A stretch of DNA of 14,679 nt. It comes from SAT2750 sp964476375. GTDB taxonomy: Bacteria > Planctomycetota > Planctomycetia > Pirellulales > Pirellulaceae. Positions within the stretch are counted from its first letter, which is position 1. Every line of letters begins with the position of its first letter. The stretch covers positions 1 to 14,679 of the forward strand of contig CAYYZW010000247.1 of NCBI GenBank assembly GCA_964476375.1, given 5' to 3'. Shown here in pieces: positions 6,287-13,201 of the stretch. The position numbers were made by a program, and so were the translations under genes. The notes under the pieces are model-generated. The model was given only the letters and a program-made list of their open reading frames with translations, was not told the DNA's origin and searched no databases.

Positions 6287-8731
6287 CTACTTAATAAATA
6301 GGAAATCATAAGAGTTGAGCAATGTCCAGAGGAAATCCTGGGCGGCAAGTTCCGGAGGTTCCTCGGAGAATAGTTTCTTGGCAACCGCTTTTTCCGCGTC
6401 TGTCGGCGGCCGGCTGAGGGTGGCGTGTGTTAACTCGGAGACGAGTTCGTTGAGCCCCATGCCGGAAGCGACTAATTGTGCAATTCGGCCGTTCTTGTGC
6501 TGGATCTTTGCCTCAATTTCCGGCGCATTGAGCAGGTGAAGCGCCTGTGTCATGGTCGGTTCACCGGAGCTGCCACATTCACAGGGACTTTTCCTTTCGG
6601 AGCGGCCAAATACGTCGAGGAAATAGGAGGGAAGCTTGTTGTCCCAGAGTTCAATGGCGCGAGTCCCCAGCGGATGTCCCGAAAAATGTTCTGGAACCAT
6701 TGTCACCTGGGAGATGGCATCCAGTAACACCTCTGACTGAATCCGCCGCACCGGATAATGCGAGAAATTCTGGGTGTCGGAAAAATTGGAGGCATTTGCC
6801 GTGCTCGAGGTCTGGAAAACACCGGAAAGCAGGATCGTCCGTGCCAGTGCACGGACGTTAAAGTCGTTGTGCGCCAGTTCGGCCGCCAGGTAGTCAAGCA
6901 GGGGTGGGTTGGATGCAGGGTTGGTAGTGCGAAGGTCATCCTCCGGTTCCACGAGGGCACGCCCCATCAGCTGTTTCCAAATGCGGTTGGCAAGCAGCCT
7001 GGCAAAGAAAGGGTTGTCCTTGCTGGTAATCCATTCGGCCAGGTGGACACGGGGATCCGCCTGTTGGTCGAGGGGAAGGTCCGGGCCGCCTGGAGGGCGC
7101 GTGACAACCGGGATTTCCTTGATCGGAATCTTGGTTGGCTTGTGTCCGGCGTGGAAAATGAACTCGCGAGATTCTCCCAGGGAGGTGCGCTGCAGGCCGG
7201 TGAAGTAACCTGCCAGGCCGTAAAAGTCCGCCTGGCCCCAGATTTCAAAGGGGTGGTGGTGGCACTGGGCGCAGTCCATGCGGATGCCCAGCAGGGCCTG
7301 GCTCACGGTCCGTGTGAGTTCTTCCGGGGTTCGCTGGCCACGGAAGAAATTGACAGGACCATGGCTGCCCGAGTTGCCGGTGGCGGTAAGCAGTTCGTAG
7401 ACCCACTCGTCGGATGGCCGGTTCATGGCCATCTGTAACCGGAGCCAGCGGTGGAGTTCATAGGCTCCGCGGTTTCCCAGTTTTTCCGGGTTGGCCATCA
7501 GGATATCGGACCATCGCTGGGCCCAGAAATCAGCGTACTCGTTCCGAACGAGAACCTGGTCCACCAGGCGAGCCCGCTTGTTCTTGTCGTCATCGGCCAG
7601 GAAACGTGTGACCTCCCCGGGGGTCGGTAATGTACCGATCATGGTGAGGAAGACCCGCCGTAGAAAACCCGCGTCGTCGATCGAACCGGAGGGGACAATC
7701 CGTAGTTTCTCTAGCCGTGCCCAGACCAGTTCGTCGATCGGATTGGTCGTGCTGTAATGTGCCGGTCTTTCGATCGGCGTCGAGCCGCCGTGTGGCACGA
7801 GCAGGCGGGCTGCCGTGATCTGGCCCATGTAGTTGATCGTGATGGCTGCCTCTCCAGGAATCTCGCCGATTTCAGCCAGTCCGGTGGGATTCACCTGCGC
7901 TATCGAAAGGGCATTGGTGGTATACGATGCGGCATCCGTCACGTCACGACGGCTCTGGTCGGAATAGATGGCGGTGACCCGTAATTGCTGAATGGAACGC
8001 GGTCGCACCTGGCGGCTCGACGGCATCACCTCAATGCCGACCAGTCGGCGGGGATTGTCTATTTTCCATGGCATTCCCTGGCGGATCCATTGCGTCAGGA
8101 CCTCCTCGTCATGACTTCCCGGTGTGATTCTCTGGCCGCCGCCATGGGCGACCAGTCCCGACGCCTTGGCAACAAGCAGGCTGCGACCTGAAGCGGCCGG
8201 GAAGACCCGGCGTCCACGGGCTTCCTTGACCAGTGCTTCGTAATCCGCCAGGGGGTTAAAACCAAAAACCGACAGCCGGAATCCATTCTGGCCAGTCTGC
8301 TTGCCATGGCAGCCTCCACTGTTGCAGCCGAGCTTGGAAAAGAGGGGCAGGATATCAATGCGAAAGTCCAGCGATGGATAGGTCGTGAAATGTCTGACCG
8401 AGAGAGGGATGACCAGCTTTCGGCCGCCGTGGTTAATCTTCAGCTTCGTGAGCCCATCGGCAACCCCGCGAATCACACTGCCGGTGGCCGAGGCGATTGT
8501 TTCGTCCTGGATTTCCAGGATCGCTTCGTGCGTCACATCGCGTTCCGTGCCGTTGGCCATGATCGCCGTGACGAGCACCTGTTGTTGCCGATCCCCGCCC
8601 GTGATTTCCAGCGGCGACGGTTCCATCACCAGTCGCATGACCGAATCATTCTCGGCAGTCGCTGCTGGGCCGCACAACAACAGCCCCACAAGGATGGCCA
8701 GTGATAGGGGGCGGGTAAGTGCGTGGAGCAT
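6287..8731 (-). CDS. Exported Ig-like (BIG2) + DUF1549 + DUF1553 protein with cytochrome-c-like motifs
   Basis: An 814-residue planctomycete exported protein. It has a signal peptide (MLHALTRPLSLAILVGLLLCGPAATA, 1-26). A first BIG2-like Ig domain spans about 33-113. A CX4CH motif, C136-NSGG-C141-H142 followed by GKQTGQNGFRLSVFGFNP, matches the heme-like N-terminal region common in these proteins. A second BIG2-like domain spans about 231-313. DUF1549 (about 329-512) contains a canonical CXXCH at C487-AQ-C490-H491 followed by HHPFEIW. DUF1553 (about 560-810) contains NPFFARLLANRIWKQLMGR and a conserved SSGEPTMTQALHLLN. The CXXCH suggests covalent heme c; whether heme is bound is not shown. An ATG at 8806 in the same frame would add 25 residues ahead of the signal peptide and would sit almost at the predicted transcription start (near 8809), so 8731 is preferred. 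It is the first gene of the three-gene block. Confidence 0.95.
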   Translation of the reverse strand: MLHALTRPLSLAILVGLLLCGPAATAENDSVMRLVMEPSPLEITGGDRQQQVLVTAIMANGTERDVTHEAILEIQDETIASATGSVIRGVADGLTKLKINHGGRKLVIPLSVRHFTTYPSLDFRIDILPLFSKLGCNSGGCHGKQTGQNGFRLSVFGFNPLADYEALVKEARGRRVFPAASGRSLLVAKASGLVAHGGGQRITPGSHDEEVLTQWIRQGMPWKIDNPRRLVGIEVMPSSRQVRPRSIQQLRVTAIYSDQSRRDVTDAASYTTNALSIAQVNPTGLAEIGEIPGEAAITINYMGQITAARLLVPHGGSTPIERPAHYSTTNPIDELVWARLEKLRIVPSGSIDDAGFLRRVFLTMIGTLPTPGEVTRFLADDDKNKRARLVDQVLVRNEYADFWAQRWSDILMANPEKLGNRGAYELHRWLRLQMAMNRPSDEWVYELLTATGNSGSHGPVNFFRGQRTPEELTRTVSQALLGIRMDCAQCHHHPFEIWGQADFYGLAGYFTGLQRTSLGESREFIFHAGHKPTKIPIKEIPVVTRPPGGPDLPLDQQADPRVHLAEWITSKDNPFFARLLANRIWKQLMGRALVEPEDDLRTTNPASNPPLLDYLAAELAHNDFNVRALARTILLSGVFQTSSTANASNFSDTQNFSHYPVRRIQSEVLLDAISQVTMVPEHFSGHPLGTRAIELWDNKLPSYFLDVFGRSERKSPCECGSSGEPTMTQALHLLNAPEIEAKIQHKNGRIAQLVASGMGLNELVSELTHATLSRPPTDAEKAVAKKLFSEEPPELAAQDFLWTLLNSYDFLFIK

Positions 8732-8815
8732 GGTGCGTGGTTCCGCCGTGCAAAGAGATCCAGCCAGTGAACCGCCCGAAAGCGGGATAGTGGGTGCCTG
8801 GTACATCGGAATTCT

Positions 8816-8845
8816 ATTTTAACGGAGCTTTTGTCGAATTGACAA
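8816..8845 (-). promoter_or_regulatory. Candidate promoter of the DUF1549/1553-DUF1501-PPC operon
   Basis: On the - strand, TTGTCA (8845-8840; one mismatch to TTGACA) is followed after 18 bases by TAAAAT (8821-8816; one mismatch to TATAAT), placing transcription start near 8809 and a leader of about 78 nt before the ATG at 8731. The -35 lies within an inverted repeat, TTGTC-GAATT-GACAA (8831-8845 on the + strand), which could also be an operator. No hairpin with a T-run separates this site from the AraD1-like gene's stop at 8869, so read-through from that gene remains possible. Confidence 0.45.
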
Positions 8846-8868
8846 CGTGGACTCTGATTCGGCGCCCG

Positions 8869-9918
8869 TCAGGCAGGAATCACTTCGATTGGATCTGCTT
8901 CACGAGGATCGCCGGCAGTCACCGTGTTGACCAGGGGGCGGCTGAAAGCCTCTGCCGAGATGGTGATCGTGTCCCCCGGCTGGTATTTCCATTGCCGGCT
9001 GCTGTAACTTAATTTACTGGTCCCGAAAAAGTGAAAATGGACATCGCCCGGCTGGCGGTGCAGTGGGTACTTGAAATGGTGGTCCTCGCAGTTGGCAAGG
9101 CTGTGGCACATGAACTGCTCGCCACTTTTAAGCTCACCACTTTCATAAATGGCCTCCCCGTCCCGTTCCACAAGGCATTCGAGCGTGACCTCCTGGAAGT
9201 CACTGTCCAGGACGAGTTCCGGGCCCACCGCACAACTGCGGATCTTGGAAGGTGCCAGGTAAAGATAATTTATTTTCTCGTTTGCATGGTCTGACCATTC
9301 GTTGCCGAGAGCAAAGCCGAGCCGCCGCGGAGTGCCCTCTTCATCAATCACGTAACAGCCCACGATCTCGGGTTCTTCCCCCCCGTCCAGGGCAAAGGCA
9401 GGGAGATCCAGTGACTGCCGGTGGGCACGAAGATTGGCCCCGTTCCCCTTGTAGAACCACTCGGGGGAGACCCCCCGCTTCCCCGCTTCTGGCTTCCCCC
9501 CTTCCAGTCCCATTGCGAACATGCGTGCAGAGTCCGTCGCCGGTTCTTCCTGGGGTGTGTTCGCTCCGCCGCCGTGCATCTGGTTGCGTGACTGCATGCT
9601 GCCGGTATGGGTCAGGCCGGTTCCGGTGATGTGGATCCGGTGTTGTTCCGGGTGATCGAGCGGAGCAAGCAGGTGGCCATTGCCGACCTCCGGGCTGCCC
9701 TTCCAGAGTGCGTCATAGGACATTGTTTCACAGTCGGAACCCGAGCAGGCATCGTTAACCAGGGATGCAAGCGAGATGCTGCGGTCGATGGCGGCCTGGA
9801 AAAGTTCTCGCGTGGAGTGCCAGCCGTGAGCAGCGGTCAGGTCAAGGACCTGGTCGTCCCGGACAACTCCTACCCGTCGATCTCCCGAGTCAGAAACAAA
9901 CTGGACAACGCGACTCAT
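8869..9918 (-). CDS. AraD1/GguC-type fumarylacetoacetate-hydrolase-fold protein, probable 2-keto-3-deoxy sugar-acid dehydratase
   Basis: A 349-residue cytoplasmic protein of the AraD1 (GguC) branch of the FAH superfamily. Characterised relatives dehydrate L-2-keto-3-deoxyarabonate to 2-oxoglutarate semialdehyde in non-phosphorylating pentose catabolism. The signature is well preserved: N-terminal RVVQFV...RRVGVV (3-19), HITGTGLTHTGS (96-107), PEWFYKGNG (152-160), PAFALDGGEEPEIVG (173-187), RRLGFALGNEWSDH (198-211), NYLYLAPSKIRSCAVGPEL (217-235), HHFKYPLHRQPGDVHFHFFGT (280-300). E182 and E184 with E207 (or D210) are the likely metal ligands by position in the fold. The start at 9918 is fixed by an AAGGAG 7 nt upstream. 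The exact substrate is inferred from family only; other 2-keto-3-deoxy acids are possible. It is divergent from the Gfo/Idh/MocA gene. Confidence 0.88.
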   Translation of the reverse strand: MSRVVQFVSDSGDRRVGVVRDDQVLDLTAAHGWHSTRELFQAAIDRSISLASLVNDACSGSDCETMSYDALWKGSPEVGNGHLLAPLDHPEQHRIHITGTGLTHTGSMQSRNQMHGGGANTPQEEPATDSARMFAMGLEGGKPEAGKRGVSPEWFYKGNGANLRAHRQSLDLPAFALDGGEEPEIVGCYVIDEEGTPRRLGFALGNEWSDHANEKINYLYLAPSKIRSCAVGPELVLDSDFQEVTLECLVERDGEAIYESGELKSGEQFMCHSLANCEDHHFKYPLHRQPGDVHFHFFGTSKLSYSSRQWKYQPGDTITISAEAFSRPLVNTVTAGDPREADPIEVIPA

Positions 9919-9925
9919 GGCCTCT

Positions 9926-9931
9926 CTCCTT
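9926..9931 (-). promoter_or_regulatory. Strong Shine-Dalgarno of the AraD1-like gene
   Basis: AAGGAG on the - strand, 7 nt before the ATG at 9918. It rules out the much longer upstream reading of this frame (to 10209), which would cross the whole divergent spacer and the neighbouring gene's start. Confidence 0.75.
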
Positions 9932-9952
9932 TTCCGGTGTGGCAATGAGATC

Positions 9953-9981
9953 ACTATAGCAGAGACCCCGGAAGGGCTCAC
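9953..9981 (-). promoter_or_regulatory. Candidate promoter of the AraD1-like gene
   Basis: On the - strand TATAGT (9958-9953; one mismatch to TATAAT) lies 35 bases upstream of the start codon. The -35 position 17 bases further (9981-9976) reads GTGAGC, a poor match, so the promoter would be weak or need an activator. The predicted leader is about 28 nt and contains the AAGGAG. Confidence 0.35.
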
Positions 9982-10000
9982 CTGCTCTGTTGCGGGTGGG
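9977..10000. repeat. Imperfect inverted repeat in the divergent control region, candidate operator
   Basis: CTCACCTGC (9977-9985) and GCGGGTGGG (9992-10000) are inverted copies around a 6-base centre; as RNA they pair over 9 positions with two G-U pairs. As DNA the core half-site is CACCTGC/CACCCGC. The element covers the -35 positions of both predicted divergent promoters, the place expected for an operator controlling the AraD1-like and Gfo/Idh/MocA genes together. No regulator gene is present in the window. Confidence 0.35.
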
Positions 10001-10014
10001 AAATGCCTTATAAT
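9986..10014 (+). promoter_or_regulatory. Candidate promoter of the Gfo/Idh/MocA operon
   Basis: A perfect TATAAT (10009-10014) lies 47 bases before the ATG at 10062. The -35 position 17 bases upstream (9986-9991, TCTGTT) is poor. The ideal -10 with a weak -35 overlapping an inverted repeat is typical of regulated promoters, but no direct evidence of regulation exists. Confidence 0.45.
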
Positions 10015-10061
10015 GGCCGGCGGTATCAGTAGGTTGATTGGTTCTTTCGAGGGACTTTCCC

Positions 10062-11201
10062 ATGCCCGGTCCGGTTCGAGTCGGCGTGATTGGTTCGAGT
10101 GGAAAGGGGGATTATGGTCACGGCCTGGATACCGCGTTTGAGGGTGTCGAGGGGGCCATGGTGGTTGCCGTGGCAGATGACAATGCTGCCGGCAGGGACC
10201 GCGTGGCAAAGAAGCTTGGGGTAAGCCGGGCTTATGCGGAGTACACCCGCATGCTCAAGCGGGAGAAGCTGGATATCGTCTGCGTCGCTCCGCGGTGGCA
10301 CAACGAGCGGGTTGCCATGGTCACGGCCGCTGCCGAAGCGGGATGCCATATCTACTGTGAGAAACCCTTTGCTCCCACCGTCGAGGCAGCCGACACGATG
10401 GCCGCGGCGATCCGCGGGGCGGGCATCACGCTGGCCATGGCCCACCAGTGGCGCGGCATGGCACCGGTGCAGCGCCTGATCCAGGAGATACGTGAAGAAA
10501 AATATGGCCGCCTGTTACGGGTCACGGCGCGGCCCAAGGATGATCGACGTGGTGGGGGTGAAGAATTGCCGCTCCATGGCACGCACCTTTTTGATATCAT
10601 GCTGGCGATGGCAGGGCTTCCCCGCTGGGTGAGCGGGCATGTTCAGCAGCAGGGACGGGATGTCGTCAAGCAGGATCGTCGGGAAGCGACCGAACCGATT
10701 GGGCCTGTGGCGGGTGACGCGATCGATGCCATCTACGGGTTTGACCACGGGGTGCGAGGATATTTCCTGTCGACCGCAAACCTGGCTGTCGCCCAGGATA
10801 GGGGATTCGACAACCTGTTTGGCCTCGTCGTGGAATGTGAGAAGACACGTATTCAGCTTCGGGCACCCGGCGATGCTTTTCTTTATGCGGCGCCCTATGT
10901 GCTGGCAGACCAGGAGCAGTTGGAGTGGGAGAAAGTCTGGATCGAGGACTGGCATTTCACACCGGAGCACCAGCCGCGTCCGCTACGAAGCAGTTGGATC
11001 CGGCTTGGAAACAACATCCTGGCCAGGGACCTTATCGATGCGATTCAGAAGGATCGCTCTCCCCTGAGCGGACTGGGGCACGCCATGGCAATCACCGAGA
11101 TGGTCCAGGGAGTCTATGGTTCACACCTGGACCAGGGGCGGCGACTGGAAATACCACTGCAGCAGCGCATGCACCCACTACTTGGAGAGAACTCGAAATA
11201 G
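10062..11201 (+). CDS. Gfo/Idh/MocA family oxidoreductase
   Basis: A 379-residue NAD(P)-dependent sugar or cyclitol dehydrogenase-type protein, predicted cytoplasmic. The N-terminal Rossmann fold begins RVGVIGSSGKGDYG (6-19), with an acidic strand end VAVADDN (35-41). The family hallmark YCEKPF (98-103) supplies the conserved Lys, and HGTHLFDIML (172-181) supplies the catalytic-region histidines (H172, H175). The C-terminal half is the alpha/beta substrate domain. A TTG 24 bases upstream is in frame, but the ATG at 10062 has GAGGG 8 nt upstream and begins right before the Rossmann strand. The nucleotide-binding glycine loop (GSSGKGDYG) is less canonical than GxGxxG. The substrate is unknown; proximity to the AraD1-like gene suggests a sugar. 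The next gene starts 13 nt after its stop, so they are probably in one operon. Confidence 0.92.
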   Translation: MPGPVRVGVIGSSGKGDYGHGLDTAFEGVEGAMVVAVADDNAAGRDRVAKKLGVSRAYAEYTRMLKREKLDIVCVAPRWHNERVAMVTAAAEAGCHIYCEKPFAPTVEAADTMAAAIRGAGITLAMAHQWRGMAPVQRLIQEIREEKYGRLLRVTARPKDDRRGGGEELPLHGTHLFDIMLAMAGLPRWVSGHVQQQGRDVVKQDRREATEPIGPVAGDAIDAIYGFDHGVRGYFLSTANLAVAQDRGFDNLFGLVVECEKTRIQLRAPGDAFLYAAPYVLADQEQLEWEKVWIEDWHFTPEHQPRPLRSSWIRLGNNILARDLIDAIQKDRSPLSGLGHAMAITEMVQGVYGSHLDQGRRLEIPLQQRMHPLLGENSK

Positions 11202-11214
11202 GGATGAGATACTG

Positions 11215-12033
11215 ATGAAAAAAAACTGTTTTCCTGTCCTGCTTTTGTCCACCATTCTCCTGCCCATGCTGTGCCCCGCCGCCGGGCTTGGCGATGGACA
11301 GATCACCTGCGAGGGACGGTATCCCGGCCACCTGCAGGGAGTCGATTGGGACCGGCAGGATGCCATCTACTGGGCATTTACCAGTGTGCTCGTAAAAACG
11401 GACCTGGAGGGTGCTTTGATCAAGAAGATCGAGGTACCGGGCCATCATGGTGACCTCTGTTTTCATCGCGGTCGGATCTACGTGGCAGTGAACTTTGGGA
11501 GCTTCAATGATCCGGAGGGGAACGCGGATAACGACATCTTTGTCTATGATGCGGACAGCCTGGAGTTGCTTTCCAGGCATGACATTCCCCAGGTAAAACA
11601 TGGTGCCGGTGGGATGACCTGGCAGAAAGGACGGTTTATTGTCATCGGGGGCCTGCCCGAGGGATACGAGGAAAATTACTTTTACGAGTACGACAGTAAT
11701 TTTCAGTTTCTCGGCCGCAAGGTGGTTCAGAGTGGCTATAGCCGACTTGGTATCCAGGCGATCACCTCCAGTGGCAAGGTGCTCTGGTGTGGATGTTATG
11801 GGAATGCCCTTCTCCGCGTGAGTGATGATTACCAGATGACCGGCCGTTGGGAGCTTGACTACGGCTATGGGCTGCTTCACCTGCGGGGTAAGAGGTACAT
11901 GGTGACCAGCGGCCTGTATGATGAAGCAACCGGCCATGGCGGGATGCTCCATCCCGCTGTGGTGACGCGTGAGGATGGATTGCAGAGGACGATGGGGTTT
12001 CTGGCTCCGCCGATCGGAAGGCGGGGACGATAA
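11215..12033 (+). CDS. Exported protein of unknown function, probable small beta-propeller
   Basis: A 272-residue protein with a clear signal peptide (MKKNCFPVLLLSTILLPMLCPAAG, cleavage probably near 24-27; the Cys at 20 is not in a convincing lipobox). I do not recognise a named family. The mature part is rich in short beta-strand segments ending in aromatic or Asp turns, spaced like propeller blades: HLQGVDWDRQDAIYWAFTS (39-57), GDLCFHRGRIYVAVNFG (79-95), DIFVYDADSLELL (107-119), GAGGMTWQKGRFIVIGG (130-146), IQAITSSGKVLWCGCYG (180-196), GYGLLHLRGKRYMVTSG (217-233). About six such units would fit a six-bladed SMP-30/NHL-like fold, which is inference; I could not identify metal ligands. The start at 11215 is taken because it begins the signal peptide. 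Upstream in-frame codons lie inside the oxidoreductase gene. Confidence 0.85.
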   Translation: MKKNCFPVLLLSTILLPMLCPAAGLGDGQITCEGRYPGHLQGVDWDRQDAIYWAFTSVLVKTDLEGALIKKIEVPGHHGDLCFHRGRIYVAVNFGSFNDPEGNADNDIFVYDADSLELLSRHDIPQVKHGAGGMTWQKGRFIVIGGLPEGYEENYFYEYDSNFQFLGRKVVQSGYSRLGIQAITSSGKVLWCGCYGNALLRVSDDYQMTGRWELDYGYGLLHLRGKRYMVTSGLYDEATGHGGMLHPAVVTREDGLQRTMGFLAPPIGRRGR

Positions 12034-12037
12034 GAAT

Positions 12038-12055
12038 CCTGGCTTGAGAGCCGGG
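12038..12055 (+). other. Intergenic hairpin between exported protein and serine hydrolase
   Basis: CCTGGCT (12038-12044) pairs with AGCCGGG (12049-12055) over 7 positions with one G-U and a 4-nt TGAG loop. It is followed by TGAAAGGGGGGG rather than a T-run, so it is not a standard intrinsic terminator. It ends 15 nt before the ATG of the serine hydrolase gene and just before its G-rich ribosome binding site, so it may set relative expression or mRNA processing in the operon. Confidence 0.35.
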
Positions 12056-12070
12056 TGAAAGGGGGGGCGA

Positions 12071-13201
12071 ATGGCCCAGCTGAAATACGAGAAAGCGGAT
12101 CGCCTGGGGATGGACGAGGGCCGTCTGCAGCATGCCTATGCCCTGCTCGACGAATGGACCTCTGGCGATGACCCGCCTGTTCCGGGAGGTGCGATCCTGG
12201 TGGGACGTCACGGGAAGATTGTGGAGCCCCATTTTTCCGGCCGGCAGGGGCCCGAAAAAGATGCCGAGAAAATTCGCCGTGACGGAATGTTTCTCTTGGC
12301 CTCGATCACCAAGCCGATCTGTTACATGGGGGCCCTGATGCTGATGGAGCGGGGGGAACTGAACCTGACCGATCCGGTGGTCCGGTACATCAAGGATTTT
12401 GCCGCCCATCACAAGGAAGAGACGCTGGTGCACCACCTCTTCACGCACACGTCGGGTATGCCGGACATGCTTGCCAATAACGCGGAGCTGCGACGAAACC
12501 ACGCGCCTCTGAAGACCTTTATCCAGGGGGCCATTCGAGATACCGTGCCGCTGTTTGACCCGGGAACCGACCTCAGTTACCAGAGCATGGGGACGCTGGT
12601 GGTCGCCGAACTGGTGCAGCGGCTCAGTGGTCAGACCATTGCTGACTTCCTGGCGAGCGAGATTTTTCAGCCACTGGGTTTGACATCCTCCACCCTCGGC
12701 GCAGGGACATTTCCACGTGAACGATTGGTGCGGGTCCAGGTACCGGACTACCAGATCGGTTCGGATTTCGGCTGGAACAGCCCCTACTGGCAGGACCTGG
12801 GAGTTCCCTGGGGTGGCATGTTCTGTACTCCGGAGGATCTGGCGGTGATCTGCCAGTGGATGCTCAACCGGGGGGAACTTGGGGGTGTCCGGTTGCTTGG
12901 GCCAGACACTGTCGAGATGGCGACCACCAACCGCCTCGACGATTACCCCCTGTTGCCCGAGGGGATCCGTCGGTCGCAGCCCTGGGGTCTGGGGTGGAGG
13001 ATGAACCACCCGGGACATACGGACAGCTGGGGGGACAGCCTGGGACGGCATGTCTTCGGGCATACCGGGGCGACGGGTACCACCGTATGGATGGATCGGA
13101 AGCGGGATGGTTTCTGTATCCTGCTGACGACCGCTATCCGTTCCCGCGCGCCCTGGAGACTCGTCAAGCTCTCCAATATTATCGCCTCAGCGTTTAACTA
13201 G
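12071..13201 (+). CDS. Serine hydrolase of the class C beta-lactamase/esterase family, cytoplasmic
   Basis: A 376-residue member of the beta-lactamase-related family (Pfam Beta-lactamase; EstB/DD-peptidase-like). The nucleophile motif is S-x-x-K as S78-I-T-K81 in FLLASITKP. The second motif is Y170-Q-S (YxN/YxS type) in DLSYQSMG. The third is H331-T-G (the KTG-equivalent HxG form) in GHTGATGT. HHLFTHTSGMPD (121-132) is the usual 'LLTHTSGLPD' strand. There is no signal peptide, unlike true periplasmic beta-lactamases or penicillin-binding proteins, so an intracellular esterase or lactonase is more likely. The ATG at 12071 is preceded by an AAAGGGGGGG ribosome binding site. It is the last gene of the + strand run after the oxidoreductase and the exported protein. 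Its TAG stop overlaps the stop of the convergent gene. The substrate is unknown, and antibiotic resistance should not be inferred. Confidence 0.92.
   Translation: MAQLKYEKADRLGMDEGRLQHAYALLDEWTSGDDPPVPGGAILVGRHGKIVEPHFSGRQGPEKDAEKIRRDGMFLLASITKPICYMGALMLMERGELNLTDPVVRYIKDFAAHHKEETLVHHLFTHTSGMPDMLANNAELRRNHAPLKTFIQGAIRDTVPLFDPGTDLSYQSMGTLVVAELVQRLSGQTIADFLASEIFQPLGLTSSTLGAGTFPRERLVRVQVPDYQIGSDFGWNSPYWQDLGVPWGGMFCTPEDLAVICQWMLNRGELGGVRLLGPDTVEMATTNRLDDYPLLPEGIRRSQPWGLGWRMNHPGHTDSWGDSLGRHVFGHTGATGTTVWMDRKRDGFCILLTTAIRSRAPWRLVKLSNIIASAFN

Noticed and set aside
9919..10209. N-terminal extension of the AraD1-like frame to 10209
   Set aside because: It crosses the divergent spacer and the start of the oxidoreductase gene; the 9918 ATG has an AAGGAG at the right distance and begins the family's N-terminal motif.
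12038..12055. Hairpin as a Rho-independent terminator
   Set aside because: It is followed by A/G-rich sequence, not a T-run, and the next gene is closely spaced on the same strand.
11762..13063. 433-codon open frame on the - strand, antisense to the serine hydrolase
   Set aside because: The translation is rich in Pro, His, Arg and Gln as expected for a shadow of a GC-rich gene; the + strand gene has all three catalytic motifs.
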